A DNA stretch of 23,055 nucleotides from contig JACZSH010000007.1 of NCBI GenBank assembly GCA_022574315.1, positions 1-23,055 on the forward strand, written 5' to 3'. This DNA comes from Chloroflexota bacterium. Its GTDB lineage: Bacteria; Chloroflexota; Dehalococcoidia; Dehalococcoidales; RBG-16-60-22. Within the stretch, counting starts at the first letter, position 1. Each line of letters begins with the position of its first letter. The notes beneath the pieces were generated by a model. The model made no database searches. It saw nothing but the letters and a program-made list of their open reading frames with translations, and was not told the DNA's origin. Positions 15,312 through 23,008 of this stretch are shown piece by piece. A program made the position numbers and the translations under genes.

Positions 15312-16460
15312 TCATTCCTGGGTAATCGGATAGTACCCGAATTCCTTACCCGCCTCGTACATGGCGAGGACGTTTTCCACGGGCACATCCGGCTGTATAT
15401 TGTGCACTGCGGACAGGATATAACCGCCGCCGGGGGCGAAATCGCCGATACGCCGCTCGACCTCGGCGCGTACGTCCGCCACACTTCCTTTGGGCAGCAC
15501 CGATTGGGTATCGATGCCTCCCCAGAAAGAGAGTCGATCGCCGAATTCCCGGGACAGCTTGGCGGAGTCCATATCTTTGGCGTTTACCTGCACCGGGTGA
15601 ATGACGTCCACTCCCATTTCAATCAGGTCGTCGAGCAGTTTATATATTGAGCCGCAACTGTGCAGGTAAACGAAAGCTGAGGTGCGGCTCTTGACCATGT
15701 CCAAAAACTTTTTGTGGCGCGGTTTGAACAGCTTGCGGTAAAGCTCGGGAGGTACAATCGGTCCCTGCTGGAACCCCAGGTCGTCCCCGCAGGCCACCAC
15801 GTCGGCCAGGTCGCCGCCCACCTTCAGGATTTGCTCCGCCACGGCGGTACTGTGCTCAACCGCGGCATCGAAAAGCACCCCCGCCAGTTTCTGGTCGGCG
15901 GCAAGGTCGATAAACCAGTCCTCGAAACCGCGTATGAACTGGGTGGCGTGCACGAATATTGAAGGCAGGCGCAGCACTACGGCATAATCGGTGTTCTCCT
16001 TGTAGTGCCGCAGCCGGTCCCGCAGGCCCCGTGTATAGCCCGGGTCGCTGGCGTCCGGCCAGGAATAATTCATCACGTCCCGGATGCTTATCGGTCCGGC
16101 CAGGGGAGACTTAACCAGGTCGTAGTACTGGTTGCGGGGCGGTTTACGGCGTACCACTCCGTATTCGTCCTGGTACCCGTCGTCACCCACCGCTATCTCC
16201 GGACGGCTGTCCGGCCCGCCCGGTCCCACGTGCCGGAAGTCGATATCCAGCGCCTGTAGAATGGGTTCATGCACCGCCGCTATCTGCATGAACTTGTGGA
16301 TGATGGTGTCCTCGGCTTCGATTCCGAAATGGGCTTTCAGCTTCTGGTAAGCGGCGATGTGAACGCTGCTGCACACCGTGCCCCCCAGGTCAAAGGGCAC
16401 TCTGTCCGGCTCCTGGTGACTGAGGGCTTTGGTGACTCTTTCCCGGTGGCTCAGAGGCAC
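15312..16460 (-). CDS. UroD-like (MtaA/CmuA-type) methyltransferase family protein
   Basis: A 382-residue TIM barrel of the uroporphyrinogen decarboxylase superfamily. It has HRERVTKALSHQEPDRVP at the N-terminus, H267 and C269 in LHSCGS as zinc-ligand candidates, FWGGIDTQ (312-319), and the C-terminal GGGYILSAVHNIQPDVP (344-360). That last motif is typical of the large group of stand-alone relatives, many of which move methyl groups between methoxy or methylated substrates, corrinoid proteins and tetrahydrofolate; it is not haem-pathway HemE. No corrinoid protein gene is next to it, so the acceptor would be encoded elsewhere. The start is GTG with a GGGAGG ribosome binding site. It has its own -10 element and lies inside the leftward catabolic run. 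Confidence 0.87.
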   Translation of the reverse strand: MPLSHRERVTKALSHQEPDRVPFDLGGTVCSSVHIAAYQKLKAHFGIEAEDTIIHKFMQIAAVHEPILQALDIDFRHVGPGGPDSRPEIAVGDDGYQDEYGVVRRKPPRNQYYDLVKSPLAGPISIRDVMNYSWPDASDPGYTRGLRDRLRHYKENTDYAVVLRLPSIFVHATQFIRGFEDWFIDLAADQKLAGVLFDAAVEHSTAVAEQILKVGGDLADVVACGDDLGFQQGPIVPPELYRKLFKPRHKKFLDMVKSRTSAFVYLHSCGSIYKLLDDLIEMGVDVIHPVQVNAKDMDSAKLSREFGDRLSFWGGIDTQSVLPKGSVADVRAEVERRIGDFAPGGGYILSAVHNIQPDVPVENVLAMYEAGKEFGYYPITQE

Positions 16461-16495
16461 GTTCTTACCTCCCTTTCACATAGCGTGGTTATTTC

Positions 16496-16501
16496 ATCAT
16501 A
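16496..16501 (-). promoter_or_regulatory. Extended -10 promoter of the UroD-like gene
   Basis: TGCTATGAT on the minus strand about 36 nt before the GTG start, with no convincing -35 box. A 15-bp palindrome lies about 26 bp further upstream. Confidence 0.45.
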
Positions 16502-16526
16502 GCACTACTAATCGCCGGATACCACC

Positions 16527-16541
16527 TGCCGGCGGCCGGCA
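16527..16541. promoter_or_regulatory. Perfect 15-bp palindrome between FeADH and UroD-like genes
   Basis: TGCCGGC-G-GCCGGCA, 7-bp arms around a single base. It is just downstream of the iron-alcohol-dehydrogenase stop and upstream of the UroD-like promoter. On the minus-strand RNA it would extend with CCAC/GTGG into a longer hairpin, but no U-tract follows. It could be an operator or an RNA hairpin protecting the upstream mRNA. Confidence 0.4.
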
Positions 16542-16565
16542 TTCTGTGGTGAGTGCGGCTGGATT

Positions 16566-17744
16566 TTAGAGGGCTTGCTCGAAAATACCCCGGACGTCCT
16601 CTTTATTCGGCAGCCTCGGATTGGGGACAAAAAGGCGGTTTACTTTCATCGTCCCGTCCACCAGCCCCGGTATATCTTTTTCCGAGATGCCGTAAGCACT
16701 GAGCTTGGTCGGTATCTGGAGGTCGTCCAGATAGCGGAACAGTACCGGCGCCAGTTCTTCCGCCGCCTCGTAGTCGGTTAACCCTTCCGTGTCCGCTCCC
16801 ATCGCCTCGGCCGCCGCGGCAAACTTGTTTACGTTGGCTATCCGGTTGTACTCCACAACGTAGGGCAGTATGACCGCGTTAGACCGGCCGTGGGTCATGT
16901 TATATTTAATCCCCATCAGGTTGGACAGGCCGTGGACGATACCCAGGCCCCCGCTGGCGAAAGCCAGCCCGGCCAGCATTGCTCCCAGGGCCATGTTGAA
17001 CCGCGCTTCCATGTTGTTGGGTTTGGCGTAGGCAGCCAGCAGGTTATCGGCAATGAGTTCGATTGCCTCCCGCGCCAGGACGTCGGAGAATGGGGTTGCC
17101 GTCGCTGAGGTAAAGGCTTCGATGGCGTGCACCAGGGCGTCCATGCCGGTATCGGCGGTTACCACCGGAGGCATGGATACCGTCAGCGCCGGGTCGACGA
17201 TTGCCACGTCGGCCAGGATAAAATCGCTGTGCGCTGGTTTCTTGAAGCTATCAGCCTCATCGGTGACGATATACGTCCGCGTCACTTCGCTGCCGGTGCC
17301 GGCGGTCGTCGCTACCAGTATCTTGGGCAGCCCGCGACGGGGAATCATGTCCGTACCCGCATAATCGAGCGCCTTCCCTCCGTTCGTCGATACTACCGAG
17401 GCGCATTTGGCTATATCCAGGGAACTCCCCCCGCCGATGCCGATGATGATATCGTACCCGCCGTTCCTGGTTACCTGCACGCACTCGTCGGCAATTTTTG
17501 CCTTTGGCTCGGCCTCCACTTTGTCAAAAATATCGTAGTCTATTTTCTCGGCTTTCAAGGATTCTTCAACGCCTGCCGTCAGACCGGCTTTGATAACGAC
17601 CTTATCCGTGACGATAAGCGCCCGGCTGCCGCCGAGTCGCTTGACTTCGGCACCCGTCTGGCTGGCTGCCCCGTTGCCCAGTATTATTTTGCTCGGTGAA
17701 AGGAAAACGTTCAGTTTACTCATCATTGAAAAGCTGCTGTTCAT
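16566..17744 (-). CDS. Iron-containing alcohol dehydrogenase
   Basis: A group III (iron-type) NAD(P)-dependent alcohol dehydrogenase of 392 residues. The nucleotide-binding GGGSSLD (104-110), TTAGTGSEVT and metal site are visible: D202 and H206 in DALVHA, H271 in IVHG and H285 in MTHG. The nearby histidine that in FucO-like enzymes follows the third ligand by four residues is Asn here (N275 in HGLSN). It may oxidise an alcohol or reduce an aldehyde from the aminotransferase or methyltransferase steps; the substrate is unknown. A GGAGTGAGAAG ribosome binding stretch precedes the ATG; two more ATG codons (residues 7 and 8) are possible starts. It lies 82 bp downstream of the aminotransferase gene. 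Confidence 0.92.
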   Translation of the reverse strand: MNSSFSMMSKLNVFLSPSKIILGNGAASQTGAEVKRLGGSRALIVTDKVVIKAGLTAGVEESLKAEKIDYDIFDKVEAEPKAKIADECVQVTRNGGYDIIIGIGGGSSLDIAKCASVVSTNGGKALDYAGTDMIPRRGLPKILVATTAGTGSEVTRTYIVTDEADSFKKPAHSDFILADVAIVDPALTVSMPPVVTADTGMDALVHAIEAFTSATATPFSDVLAREAIELIADNLLAAYAKPNNMEARFNMALGAMLAGLAFASGGLGIVHGLSNLMGIKYNMTHGRSNAVILPYVVEYNRIANVNKFAAAAEAMGADTEGLTDYEAAEELAPVLFRYLDDLQIPTKLSAYGISEKDIPGLVDGTMKVNRLFVPNPRLPNKEDVRGIFEQAL

Positions 17745-17794
17745 TTCTTCTCACTCCCCAGGATATTCCGGCGCTGCCCGCCGTTTCCGCTACC

Positions 17795-17800
17795 AGTATA
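17795..17800 (-). promoter_or_regulatory. Extended -10 promoter of the iron alcohol dehydrogenase gene
   Basis: TGCTATACT on the minus strand, about 50 nt before the ATG; no good -35 box. It allows expression separate from the upstream aminotransferase. Confidence 0.45.
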
Positions 17801-17826
17801 GCACAATTTTATCCGGCGGATTACCT

Positions 17827-19173
17827 CTATTTGAGGTCGGCAACTGCCGTAAAAAGGATGTCCAGCATCTCGTCGGCTTCTTCCCGCGTGGTGATAATGG
17901 GCGGATTGAACCGTATCCGGGAATAATGCTTGGCTAATGACAGCCTTACGTATAAACCCTTTTTCAGCAGCGCCCGCTGCCATTTACCCAGGGTAGCCGT
18001 ATCGAAAGGCGCGCCGGTATCCTTGTTTTTGACCACCTCTATCCCCAGCATCAGCCCCTGCCCGCTGATGTCGCTCACGTTGGGCAGCGGCCTGAACTCT
18101 CGGTTCAGCCGTTCCATGACATAGTTCCCCACCGCCTCCGCGTTCTGCACCAGCTTGTCTCTAATGATGAGTTTCAGCGCCGCTTTCGCCGCCGCCGCGC
18201 CGATTGGATTGCCGTGCTGGGTAAAGCCGTGCCACAGCATCGTCCCTTTCAGACCTTCGTAGATGCGGTCGCTGATTAAGGTCGCCCCGAAGGGAAAATA
18301 GCAGCCGGTGATGGCTTTGGCTAACGGCATCAGGTCCCAGCTGACGCCGGCGTGTTCCTGCCCCCACATCCGGCCCGTCCGGCCGAACCCGGTCTGGACT
18401 TCGTCCCCGATTAAAAACACGTCGTACTGGTCGCATATCTGGCGTATGATAGGAAAATACTCCGGCGGCGGGGCAATGTTACCCGCCGCTCCCATCACCG
18501 GTTCGGCGATATAGGCAGCCACGCTGTCTTCCCCTTCGGTCTTGATGATATCTGCCACGTAGCGGGCGCAGAGAACGTCGCACGCCGGGTACTTCAGGTG
18601 AAACGGACAGTGATGGCAGTAGAAATGCGGCGCCTGCACGAAACCGGGTGCCAGCGGGGTAAATCCCGTCCAGAACGTCCCGCTGCCCGCCCTCGTCGCT
18701 GGCACCGAACCCAGCCCCGCCCCGTGAAAACCGTTTTGCAGGCTGATAAATTTGAATTTGCCTTTCCCCTGTTTTGACCAGTAAAGTCGGGATAGCTTGA
18801 ACGCCGTCTCCACCGCTTCCGAGCCGCCGTTGGTAAAGAAAAAATGGCTCATCCCCGCCGGCGCCACCCGGGCAAGGTCGGCGGCATACTCGATGACGGG
18901 AACGTTCGATTGCTTGGACAGCAAATGGGCAAACTGCAGCTTCTTTGCCTGCTCGCAGATAGCGTCGATGATGTCCTTCTGACCGTGGCCCAGGGTGTTG
19001 CTGGTCTGCTGGGAAGCGGCGTCGAAATAGGCGTTGCCTTCCGTATCCCAGCATTTTATCCCCTCCGCCCGCTCGATAATCGGCCCGATATCTTCATCTC
19101 CGACGACGCCGAATCCGTGCACGAGGTATCGGCGGTCAATTTCAAGAAGCTCTTCCGTCCGCTGGCTGGTCAT
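17827..19173 (-). CDS. Class III PLP-dependent aminotransferase
   Basis: An omega-type aminotransferase of 448 residues. Seen: GGSEA (116-120), FHGAG (149-153), AEPVMG (223-228), DEVQTGFGRTG (257-267) and the PLP lysine K286 in LAKAITG. A four-cysteine insert, C186/C189/C198/C202 (YCHHCPF, ACDVLCA), resembles a known subgroup and could bind metal. The amine donor or acceptor is unknown. The open frame extends up to an ATG at 19296, but that codon lies inside the -35 box of the predicted promoter. The start at 19173 has a GGAGGG ribosome binding site 6-7 nt upstream, so it is preferred. It is the first gene of the leftward catabolic run and is divergent from the SDR gene. Confidence 0.92.
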   Translation of the reverse strand: MTSQRTEELLEIDRRYLVHGFGVVGDEDIGPIIERAEGIKCWDTEGNAYFDAASQQTSNTLGHGQKDIIDAICEQAKKLQFAHLLSKQSNVPVIEYAADLARVAPAGMSHFFFTNGGSEAVETAFKLSRLYWSKQGKGKFKFISLQNGFHGAGLGSVPATRAGSGTFWTGFTPLAPGFVQAPHFYCHHCPFHLKYPACDVLCARYVADIIKTEGEDSVAAYIAEPVMGAAGNIAPPPEYFPIIRQICDQYDVFLIGDEVQTGFGRTGRMWGQEHAGVSWDLMPLAKAITGCYFPFGATLISDRIYEGLKGTMLWHGFTQHGNPIGAAAAKAALKLIIRDKLVQNAEAVGNYVMERLNREFRPLPNVSDISGQGLMLGIEVVKNKDTGAPFDTATLGKWQRALLKKGLYVRLSLAKHYSRIRFNPPIITTREEADEMLDILFTAVADLK

Positions 19174-19267
19174 TTTATCCCTCCATCTGTTTTTATGAAA
19201 TATCGTCTCGCTGATAGAGCTGGCCGTTCGGGCGCAAAGTCCCGACTGTTTTGCCCACGTAAGACCA

Positions 19268-19296
19268 ATTCTAACCTTCGGCACGGTGGGTGTCAA
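19268..19296 (-). promoter_or_regulatory. Promoter of the leftward catabolic run
   Basis: On the minus strand: perfect -35 TTGACA (19291-19296), 17-nt spacer, -10 TAGAAT (19268-19273). It gives a leader of about 88 nt before the aminotransferase. Its boxes match those of the panC leader promoter exactly. Confidence 0.75.
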
Positions 19297-19322
19297 TAAT
19301 TGTCCGTGGTCGGCGGTTCGAC

Positions 19323-19351
19323 TTGACAGTCAGGGGGAGACCATATATCCT
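19323..19351 (+). promoter_or_regulatory. Promoter of the SDR gene
   Basis: On the plus strand: perfect -35 TTGACA (19323-19328), 17-nt spacer, -10 TATCCT (19346-19351). It stands back to back with the leftward promoter; the two -35 boxes are only 26 bp apart, so one regulator could control both. Confidence 0.65.
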
Positions 19352-19400
19352 CTTTTTCAGGTCAGTGCCGAGCACAGTTTACATAAAAAGGAGTTTTTAA

Positions 19401-20204
19401 ATGGGCGGTCGTCTTGACGGCAAAGTAGCCATCGTCACCGGGGCCGGTTCCATCGGTACCGGCATGGGTATCGGCCGGGCGACGGCGCTTCTCTTTTCCC
19501 GTCATGGCGCCCGGGTCCTCCTCGTCGACCTCAACATTGACTCCGCCGCGGAGACCGAAAATATGATTAAGGCGGAGGGTGGCGAATGCTCCGTCTTTAA
19601 GGCTGACGTCTCGCTGGCCGACGACTGCCGGCGTCTGGTGGACGCCTGTGTCCAGACTTATGGCCGTGTCGACATTCTGGATAACAATGTTGCCCTTGGC
19701 GGACACGGCGGGCCGGTCGAGACCGCTGAGGAAGACTGGGACCGCATCATGAACGTCAATCTGAAAAGTATGTTCCTGACCTCGAAGTATGTGCTTCCCT
19801 ACCTGGAAAAACAGGGTAGCGGTGTCATTATCAATATCTCTTCCATGAACGCCCTCCGCACCGCTCCTTATCCCACCCTGGCTTACTCGGTCTCCAAGGC
19901 CGGGGTAATCGCCCTGACCCGGGAGATTGCCATCCAGTACGCTGCCAAAGGCATTCGGGCTAACGCCATACTGCCCGGCCTGATGAAGACCCCCCGCGTT
20001 GCGCACTATTACCGTGACGCTCATGATGGCGATATTGAAAAGATGTGGCGGCGGCGTGACGCCATGTCCCCCACTGGCAAACAAGGTGACGCCTGGGACA
20101 TTGCCTCGGCGGCGCTCTACCTCGCTTCGGACGAATCGAAATACGTCAACGGGACGACCTTGCTGGTGGACGGAGGGTTAACCCAGACCACGAAGCAATG
20201 GTAA
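19401..20204 (+). CDS. Short-chain dehydrogenase/reductase (SDR)
   Basis: A classical NAD(P)-dependent SDR of 267 residues. Cofactor motif TGAGSIGTGMGIG (13-25) is a few residues longer than the common TGxxxGIG. D43 after the second strand suggests NAD. NNVA (95-98) stands for the usual NNAG. Catalytic residues N120, S148, Y162 and K166 (YSVSK) are present, as is the C-terminal LLVDGGLT. The likely role is oxidation of a secondary alcohol or reduction of a ketone; the substrate is unknown. A strong AAAAAGGAG ribosome binding site precedes the ATG. It is transcribed divergently from the aminotransferase and is separated from the amidase by repeat copy 3. Confidence 0.93.
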   Translation: MGGRLDGKVAIVTGAGSIGTGMGIGRATALLFSRHGARVLLVDLNIDSAAETENMIKAEGGECSVFKADVSLADDCRRLVDACVQTYGRVDILDNNVALGGHGGPVETAEEDWDRIMNVNLKSMFLTSKYVLPYLEKQGSGVIINISSMNALRTAPYPTLAYSVSKAGVIALTREIAIQYAAKGIRANAILPGLMKTPRVAHYYRDAHDGDIEKMWRRRDAMSPTGKQGDAWDIASAALYLASDESKYVNGTTLLVDGGLTQTTKQW

Positions 20205-20246
20205 CCGAATGTTTCGCTGAAACCTGGCGTGTCCATTCACAAGATT

Positions 20247-20413
20247 TTATTTGCATTTGGTTGAATCCACTTGTCATTGCGCCCCCCCTGTCATTGCGCC
20301 CCCCCTGTCCTTGCGATGAGCGTAGCGACGAAGCAATCTCTGATAATGTGAACTATCGATATAGATTGCTTCGCCTTCCGCTCGCCATGACATCACCAAC
20401 CAAAACCGAATAA
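20247..20413. repeat. MITE-like inverted repeat, copy 3
   Basis: Longest copy (about 167 bp). The left arm is TTATTTGCATTTGGTTGAA and the right arm CACCAACCAAAACCGAATAA, the latter identical to copy 1. The core is GCGACGAAGCAATCTC and AGATTGCTTCGCCTTCCG. It carries an extra perfect 17-bp tandem duplication in the left arm. It lies between the SDR and amidase genes. Confidence 0.85.
20272..20305. repeat. 17-bp perfect tandem duplication inside repeat copy 3
   Basis: Two identical 17-mers, TGTCATTGCGCCCCCCC, at 20272-20288 and 20289-20305, followed by a partial third unit (TGTCCTTGCG). Each ends in a run of seven C. Copies 1 and 2 have a shorter, different sequence here. Confidence 0.9.
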
Positions 20414-20456
20414 GACCATTCATTAAGATGTCTTTCACTGAAACTCTTACTTGTGT

Positions 20457-20462
20457 TATCAT
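20457..20462 (+). promoter_or_regulatory. Possible extended -10 promoter of the amidase gene
   Basis: TGTTATCAT on the plus strand, about 85 nt before the amidase ATG and just right of repeat copy 3. No clear -35 box. Confidence 0.4.
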
Positions 20463-20546
20463 GGGTTATCGTTCTGCGTAACACCGTGCGCATTTATTGT
20501 CACCTGAAATTCCATGAAACAGTAAAAATGGAGGTTCTCAATCCCT

Positions 20547-21902
20547 ATGCCGGAGAGACCATTCGACTTGACCATTACGGAAGCCGCCGCCGCTATTGCC
20601 CGGGGAAAATTAACCTCGCTTCAATTGACGGAGTCCTGCCTGGAGCGTATTGACGCCGTCGATGGGGAGATAAAAGCCTGGGTTCAACTGGACCGTGAAG
20701 GTGCCCTGGAGCAGGCGCGCCGACTCGACCGGGAGTTAAGTGACGGGAAATCGCGCGGTCCCCTCCACGGTATCCCCGTGGGCATCAAGGACATTTTCTA
20801 TGTCGCCGGCCTGAGGAACGAAGCCGGCTCCAAATTATGGTCGGGCTTTGTTCCCGCCTATGACGCCACCGTGGTCGCCCGACTCAAAGAAGCGGGCGCG
20901 GTTATCCTGGGTAAGACTCACACCACGGAGTTCGCCTTTTTTGACCCGGCGCCAACCGGTAATCCCTGGAATACCGCCCATACCCCGGGGGGTTCCAGCA
21001 GCGGTTCGGGGGCGGCGGTCGCCGCCGGTATGTGTCTGGCGGCTTTGGGCAGCCAGACCATGGGTTCCGTCCTGCGTCCGGCGGCTTATAACGGCGTCGT
21101 TGGCTTCAAGCCCCAGTACGGACGTTTCAGCACTTACGGCGTGGTGCCGCTGAGCTGGACCCTGGACCACGTCGGTATCCTGGCGCGCTCGGTCGAGGAC
21201 GCGGCGCTCATCTTTGCCGCTATCGCCGGGCATGACCCGGAGGACTATCGTACCCTCGACCGGCCGGTGCCTGTTATCTCCGCCTCCCTGGCCGACCGGA
21301 AAGCTCCCCGCCTCGGCCTGGTGCGCGAGTATTTCTATGAAAACGCCGACGAAGAGATGCGGCGTCATACCGATGAAATAGTAGAACGCCTCCGTCGGGC
21401 CGGGGCTGAAGTCGTCGAAATCGCTTTGCCGTCCGGTTTTGCTGAGATTCAGCCCAATGGACGAATAATTCTCTCCGTTGAAGGCTATGCTTATCACCAG
21501 GAGATGTTTGACCGTCACCGTGACGGCTACCGGCCGGGCATCAGGGCACTGCTCGATGAGGGCGCCGCTGTTTCGGCGGTTGATTACGCTAACGCCCTCC
21601 AGAAGCGGCTGCGCCATCTGGCCGATATCCGGACGCTGTTCGACCAGGTGGACGCCTTGCTCACCCCGGGAGCACCGGGGGCGGCGCCACAGGGACTTTC
21701 CGCCACCGGAAGTCCCGTCATGCAGGCGCCCTGGACCATCGTTGAAATACCCACTATCAGCCTCCCCACCGGATTGAACCCGGACGGCTTACCCCTGGCG
21801 ATACAACTGGCCGGGCCTGCTGAGGCAGAGGCCGATTTGTTGTCAATCACCGCCTGGTGCGAGCGGGCGCTGGAAGTGCGCCTCCGCCCCCCGCTGGATT
21901 GA
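20547..21902 (+). CDS. Amidase-signature family hydrolase
   Basis: A 451-residue amidase-signature enzyme that hydrolyses a C-N amide bond. The Ser-cisSer-Lys triad is visible as K81 in VGIKDIF, S150 in PGGSSSGSG and S174 in QTMGSVLRPA. In most relatives the last motif reads DTGGSIRxPA; the Met and the VL variation are unusual but keep the serine. It is shorter than GatA and has no gatB or gatC beside it, so it is probably a catabolic amidase rather than the tRNA amidotransferase subunit. A GGAGG box lies about 12 nt before the ATG. It is followed after 29 bp by the hydroxyacid dehydrogenase, probably on one transcript. Confidence 0.92.
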   Translation: MPERPFDLTITEAAAAIARGKLTSLQLTESCLERIDAVDGEIKAWVQLDREGALEQARRLDRELSDGKSRGPLHGIPVGIKDIFYVAGLRNEAGSKLWSGFVPAYDATVVARLKEAGAVILGKTHTTEFAFFDPAPTGNPWNTAHTPGGSSSGSGAAVAAGMCLAALGSQTMGSVLRPAAYNGVVGFKPQYGRFSTYGVVPLSWTLDHVGILARSVEDAALIFAAIAGHDPEDYRTLDRPVPVISASLADRKAPRLGLVREYFYENADEEMRRHTDEIVERLRRAGAEVVEIALPSGFAEIQPNGRIILSVEGYAYHQEMFDRHRDGYRPGIRALLDEGAAVSAVDYANALQKRLRHLADIRTLFDQVDALLTPGAPGAAPQGLSATGSPVMQAPWTIVEIPTISLPTGLNPDGLPLAIQLAGPAEAEADLLSITAWCERALEVRLRPPLD

Positions 21903-21931
21903 CGAAATGATGTACCGGAAAAGGAGAAATT

Positions 21932-22978
21932 ATGAGTCGTAAAGTCAGCATAGCCTATACCGCTGATTACCGGGACAAGAGTGGTAAGTTTGTTTTGCCC
22001 GGCCCCGGCTGGGATTTGATTCGGGAGATGACCGGGGTTGAGCTTGAAGTCTTTCCCGAGTTTCTGGCGGACGTTACGCCGGAGCAGATTGACGGCTATG
22101 ACCTGGTCCTCACCCGCACCCTGGCACGGTGGTCGGAGAAAAGTTTCGTCGGTAATAACCAGCTGCTCTCTCTCTTCCGCAACGGTGTCGGCTACGACCG
22201 TATCGATGTTGCCGCTCTTAATGATGCCGGTGTCATGCTCTGTATAACTCCGGATGCGGTTCGCCGTCCGGTGGCGGTGGCTATTATCACTTTTATCCTC
22301 GCCCTGAGTACCCGGCTCATGGTCAAGCACCAGCTTACCCGTGATGGACGCTGGCTTGAAGTGGCCAATCATCATGGCTACGGGCTGACTGGTAAGACGC
22401 TCGGCTCCATCGGGGTCGGCAACATCGGCCACGAGATGTTCAAGCTGGCCGTGCCCTTTGGCATGAAACATATCGCCTTCGACCCGTATCTCGCTCAGGG
22501 GGCGCTGGCGGATGTCGATGTAAAACTGGTCGACATGGATACCGTGCTTGCCGAATCGGACTTCGTCAGTATCAGCTGTCCGCTGAATCAGGGCACCCGT
22601 CATCTTATCGGCGAAAAAGAGCTGCGTAAAATGAAAGAGACCGCTTTCCTGATAAATACCGCCCGCGGCCCCATCGTCGACGAGACGGCGCTGGTAAAAG
22701 CCCTGCGGGAAGGCTGGATAAGGGGCGCCGCCATCGATGTTTTTGAGCAGGAGCCCACCCCACCCGATAACCCCCTGCTCAAACTGGACAACGCCATCGT
22801 CACCGCCCACGCCATGGCGTTTACGGACGAGTTTCTCTACAGCGTCTGGGCGCAGATTCACCGGCAGCTATCACAGGTCATCCGTGGTGAAATGCCGGAA
22901 GGAGTGGTCAACCCGTCGGTCTGGGAAAATCCGCGGTTCCGGGCCAGGCTGGAAAAATTCCTGGACTCTACCCGCTAG
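21932..22978 (+). CDS. D-isomer-specific 2-hydroxyacid dehydrogenase
   Basis: An NAD-dependent 2-hydroxyacid/2-ketoacid oxidoreductase of 348 residues. It has a substrate-binding N-terminal part (1-110), the Rossmann motif GVGNIG (161-166) with D184 ending the second strand (NAD preference), and the catalytic set R245 in NTARGP, E274 in FEQEP and H293 in TAHAMAF. The sequence around the histidine differs from the common HxG/AxxT form of phosphoglycerate dehydrogenase, and there is no ACT domain, so serine synthesis is unlikely. The substrate is unknown; the setting suggests the amidase product or a related acid. An AAGGAG ribosome binding site precedes the ATG. It is 29 bp after the amidase. 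Confidence 0.9.
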   Translation: MSRKVSIAYTADYRDKSGKFVLPGPGWDLIREMTGVELEVFPEFLADVTPEQIDGYDLVLTRTLARWSEKSFVGNNQLLSLFRNGVGYDRIDVAALNDAGVMLCITPDAVRRPVAVAIITFILALSTRLMVKHQLTRDGRWLEVANHHGYGLTGKTLGSIGVGNIGHEMFKLAVPFGMKHIAFDPYLAQGALADVDVKLVDMDTVLAESDFVSISCPLNQGTRHLIGEKELRKMKETAFLINTARGPIVDETALVKALREGWIRGAAIDVFEQEPTPPDNPLLKLDNAIVTAHAMAFTDEFLYSVWAQIHRQLSQVIRGEMPEGVVNPSVWENPRFRARLEKFLDSTR

Positions 22979-23008
22979 ACCGCAGAATTCCGTGGTTGCG
23001 GTCATTTT
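22978..23008 (+). terminator. Possible terminator after the hydroxyacid dehydrogenase
   Basis: The inverted repeat GACCGCA (22978-22984) / TGCGGTC (22997-23003), followed by ATTTT, starts at the last base of the stop codon. The loop is 12 nt and the T-tract is short, so efficiency is doubtful. Confidence 0.4.

Noticed and set aside
19174..19296. N-terminal extension of the class III aminotransferase
   Set aside because: The upstream ATG lies in the promoter -35 box and the 41 extra residues look non-coding; the start at 19173 has a good ribosome binding site.
20198..20413. 71-codon frame with CDERSDEAIS-like peptide
   Set aside because: It lies within repeat copy 3 and is simply a translation of the repeat core; such peptides arise wherever this repeat occurs.
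20835..21617. 260-codon minus-strand frame
   Set aside because: Antisense to the amidase gene; low-complexity, no motif or ribosome binding site support.
21584..22861. Long (425-codon) minus-strand open frame
   Set aside because: Antisense to the amidase end and the hydroxyacid dehydrogenase, both of which have complete active-site motifs. The frame has no recognisable domain and is expected in GC-rich coding DNA.
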